Shown here piece by piece: positions 5,719 through 7,223 of a stretch of DNA of 7,223 nucleotides; the first letter of the stretch is position 1, and each line of letters begins with the position of its first letter. The stretch covers positions 1 to 7,223 of the forward strand of contig JAMOMG010000006.1 of NCBI GenBank assembly GCA_027068695.1. The letters are read 5' to 3'. The DNA comes from Flavobacteriaceae bacterium. Lineage in GTDB: Bacteria; Bacteroidota; Bacteroidia; Flavobacteriales; Flavobacteriaceae. The notes under the pieces are model-generated. The model made no database searches. It had not been told where the DNA came from and saw only the letters and a program-made list of their open reading frames with translations. The translations under genes were made by a program, and so were the position numbers.

Positions 5719-6690
5719 ATGTTAAATTACCCGTTAAAATTTGCACCAATTTTGAAAGAAAAAATTTGGGGAGGTAACAAATTAGTTACCAAACTAAATA
5801 AAAATTCACTATTAAAAAATATTGGAGAAAGTTGGGAAATTTCTGATGTAGAAAATAATGTTTCAATTGTTTCAAATGGAGATTTAAAAGGTAAATCTCT
5901 GAAAGAATTACTTCAAATATACAAAGCCACTTTAATTGGTGAAAATAATTTTACAAATTTCGGAGATAAATTCCCTTTACTAATTAAATTTATTGATGCA
6001 AAACAAGATTTATCTATTCAAGTACATCCAAATGATGAATTGTCGAAAAAATATCATAATTCATTTGGTAAAACGGAGATGTGGTATATTATAGATGCCG
6101 ATAAAAAAGCCAAACTTATTTTAGGGTTTAAAGATACAATTACACCTAAGGAATATGTTCATTTATTAAAAAAGAAAAAAATAATGACTGTTCTAAACAG
6201 TGAGAATGTGAAAAAAGGAGATGCTTTTTTTATTGAACCAGGAACTGTACATTCTATTGGATCTGGAATAGTGTTGGCTGAAATCCAACAAACTTCTGAT
6301 ATTACTTATAGAATTTATGATTTTGATAGAGTTGATGCTGATGGAAATAAGCGAGAACTGCATACAAAATTAGCAATTGAGGCATTAAACTTTAATAATA
6401 AAATAGATACTAAACGTGATTATTCAACCAAAATAAACACCTTAAATAACATAGTTATCTGTAACTATTTTAAAACAAATTTCATACCTGTTGTTAATGA
6501 AAAAGTAATTGATTATTCAAAAACAGATTCATTTGTGATTTTTATGTGTGTTGAAGGAAATGCAACAATCTCTATTTTTGATAATTCAGAAACAGTAACT
6601 TTTGGTGAAACGGTATTGATTCCTGCAACAGCAGAAGAAGTGAGAATTACAAGTAGAACGGGATGTAAATTATTGGAAGTAACAGTTTAA
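5719..6690 (+). CDS. manA: Mannose-6-phosphate isomerase, type I (short form)
   Basis: This zinc enzyme interconverts mannose 6-phosphate and fructose 6-phosphate, linking glycolysis to mannose use and to GDP-mannose for surface glycans. The 323-residue length matches the short B. subtilis-like form of the type I cupin family. Expected metal ligands are visible: Gln101 and His103 in SIQVHPND, Glu120 in GKTEMWYI, and His178 in EPGTVHSIGSG. The family arginine is Arg198 in TYRIYDFDR. The N-terminal KFAPILKEKIWGG (7-19) is also characteristic, and residues from about 250 form the second, smaller cupin-like domain. Its ATG directly follows the TAA of the cysteine desulfurase gene (TAAATG), which points to translational coupling in one transcript. 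The two enzymes share no obvious pathway. The 3' end overlaps convergent murB by 4 bases. A GGTAAC/GTTACC inverted repeat lies within codons 19-24. Confidence 0.95.
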   Translation: MLNYPLKFAPILKEKIWGGNKLVTKLNKNSLLKNIGESWEISDVENNVSIVSNGDLKGKSLKELLQIYKATLIGENNFTNFGDKFPLLIKFIDAKQDLSIQVHPNDELSKKYHNSFGKTEMWYIIDADKKAKLILGFKDTITPKEYVHLLKKKKIMTVLNSENVKKGDAFFIEPGTVHSIGSGIVLAEIQQTSDITYRIYDFDRVDADGNKRELHTKLAIEALNFNNKIDTKRDYSTKINTLNNIVICNYFKTNFIPVVNEKVIDYSKTDSFVIFMCVEGNATISIFDNSETVTFGETVLIPATAEEVRITSRTGCKLLEVTV

Positions 6691-7223
6691 ATCACATTGA
6701 CTTCAATTTCAATTTCAATATTGAAAGTTTTCTTTACCTTTTGTTGAATTTTTTTAGCTAAACTCAATATTTCTTTTCCAGTAGCATTGCCGTAATTTAC
6801 CAATACTAAAGCTTGTTTAGAGTGTACACCAGTATCACCAAAGCGTTGTCCTTTAAATCCGCATTGCTCAATTAACCAACCTGCAGGAATTTTTATTTCA
6901 TTGTCGTTAATTATATAGTGAGGAACTTCAGGGTAGTTTTCTTTTAGTGTTTTAAAATGTATTTTTGAAATTATAGGATTTTTAAAAAAGCTACCACTAT
7001 TCCCAATTTCCTTAGGATTAGGTAGTTTACTCTGCCTAATAGCAATTACAGCATCTGAAATATCTTTAATAGTGGGTGTTTCTTTACTTTTTAGATATGA
7101 ACTAATTGCACCGTAAGAAGTAGTTAATTTATGATTATTTTTAGTGAGTTTAAATGTTACGTTTACAATAATATATTTCCCTCTTAACTCATTCTTGAAA
7201 ATAGAATTCCGATACCCAAAGTT
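6687..7223 (-). CDS. murB: UDP-N-acetylenolpyruvoylglucosamine reductase, C-terminal part (truncated by window edge)
   Basis: The minus strand is open from the right edge to a TAA at 6689-6687, encoding the last 178 residues of MurB. This flavoenzyme reduces UDP-GlcNAc-enolpyruvate to UDP-MurNAc in cytoplasmic peptidoglycan precursor synthesis. The fragment begins with FGYRNSIFKNELRGKY, matching the E. coli region around Arg159. It also contains GNSGSFFKNP, where Ser78 of the fragment corresponds to the proton-donating Ser229, as well as IPAGWLIEQCGFKG (112-125), ALVLVNYGNATG (138-149) and the C-terminal IEIEIEVNVI, which includes the conserved glutamate (E. coli Glu325). The motifs and C-terminus fit the type I (E. 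coli-like) form, and roughly 150 N-terminal residues, including most of the FAD-binding domain, lie outside the window. Its last four bases overlap the end of convergent manA. Confidence 0.95.
   Translation of the reverse strand, partial: NFGYRNSIFKNELRGKYIIVNVTFKLTKNNHKLTTSYGAISSYLKSKETPTIKDISDAVIAIRQSKLPNPKEIGNSGSFFKNPIISKIHFKTLKENYPEVPHYIINDNEIKIPAGWLIEQCGFKGQRFGDTGVHSKQALVLVNYGNATGKEILSLAKKIQQKVKKTFNIEIEIEVNVI
6713..6726. repeat. 14-base perfect palindrome in the 3' end of murB
   Basis: TTTCAATATTGAAA is identical to its reverse complement and is followed on the plus strand by GTTTTC and other T-rich sequence. It lies 23 bases past the manA stop, so it could form a weak AT-only hairpin at the end of the manA transcript. 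It also encodes part of the MurB tail, where ATTTCA repeats specify Ile-Glu repeats, so coding constraint alone may explain it. Confidence 0.3.

Noticed and set aside
1..7223. Defence island, mobile element or CRISPR array
   Set aside because: No transposase, integrase, nuclease-helicase set, direct-repeat array or terminal repeats were seen. The CD225 protein alone is not evidence of an antiviral system.

Overview
The window looks like ordinary chromosomal DNA from a member of the Bacteroidota, most likely family Flavobacteriaceae. The sequence is AT-rich throughout and the protein types are typical of that group. Start codons mostly have A/T-rich leaders without a Shine-Dalgarno sequence. 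Several intergenic regions carry a match to the Bacteroidota -7 promoter element TAnnTTTG. No mobile element, CRISPR array, tRNA or rRNA was seen, and no gene differs visibly in base composition from its neighbours.

Layout, left to right. (1) Positions 1-1819, plus strand: the 3' part of hisS (histidyl-tRNA synthetase, N-terminus outside the window), then folE (GTP cyclohydrolase I). A clear rho-independent terminator follows at 1842-1867. (2) Positions 1909-3282, minus strand: three small membrane-protein genes in one apparent operon, transcribed in the order CD225/dispanin family protein, DUF2752 protein, PrsW-family intramembrane protease. This is the least understood part of the window. 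(3) Positions 3283-3455: a divergent intergenic region with a plus-strand promoter element and a 16-base palindrome. (4) Positions 3456-4019, plus strand: a stand-alone protein with an N-terminal KOW/Tudor-like segment and a C-terminal Smr domain. (5) Positions 4009-4494, minus strand: an unrecognised lipoprotein whose 3' end overlaps that of the Smr gene. (6) Positions 4582-6690, plus strand: a class I (NifS/IscS-type) cysteine desulfurase and a type I mannose-6-phosphate isomerase, placed stop-to-start with no gap. (7) Positions 6687-7223, minus strand: the C-terminal half of murB, running off the right edge and overlapping the end of manA by 4 bases.

Most genes are housekeeping: translation (hisS), pterin/folate synthesis (folE), sulfur mobilisation (cysteine desulfurase), sugar-phosphate metabolism (manA) and peptidoglycan precursor synthesis (murB). 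They do not form one pathway. The best candidate for under-described biology is the dispanin-DUF2752-PrsW cluster, and what it does is inference only. Second is the KOW-Smr protein, which resembles the C-terminal end of MutS2 without its ATPase.
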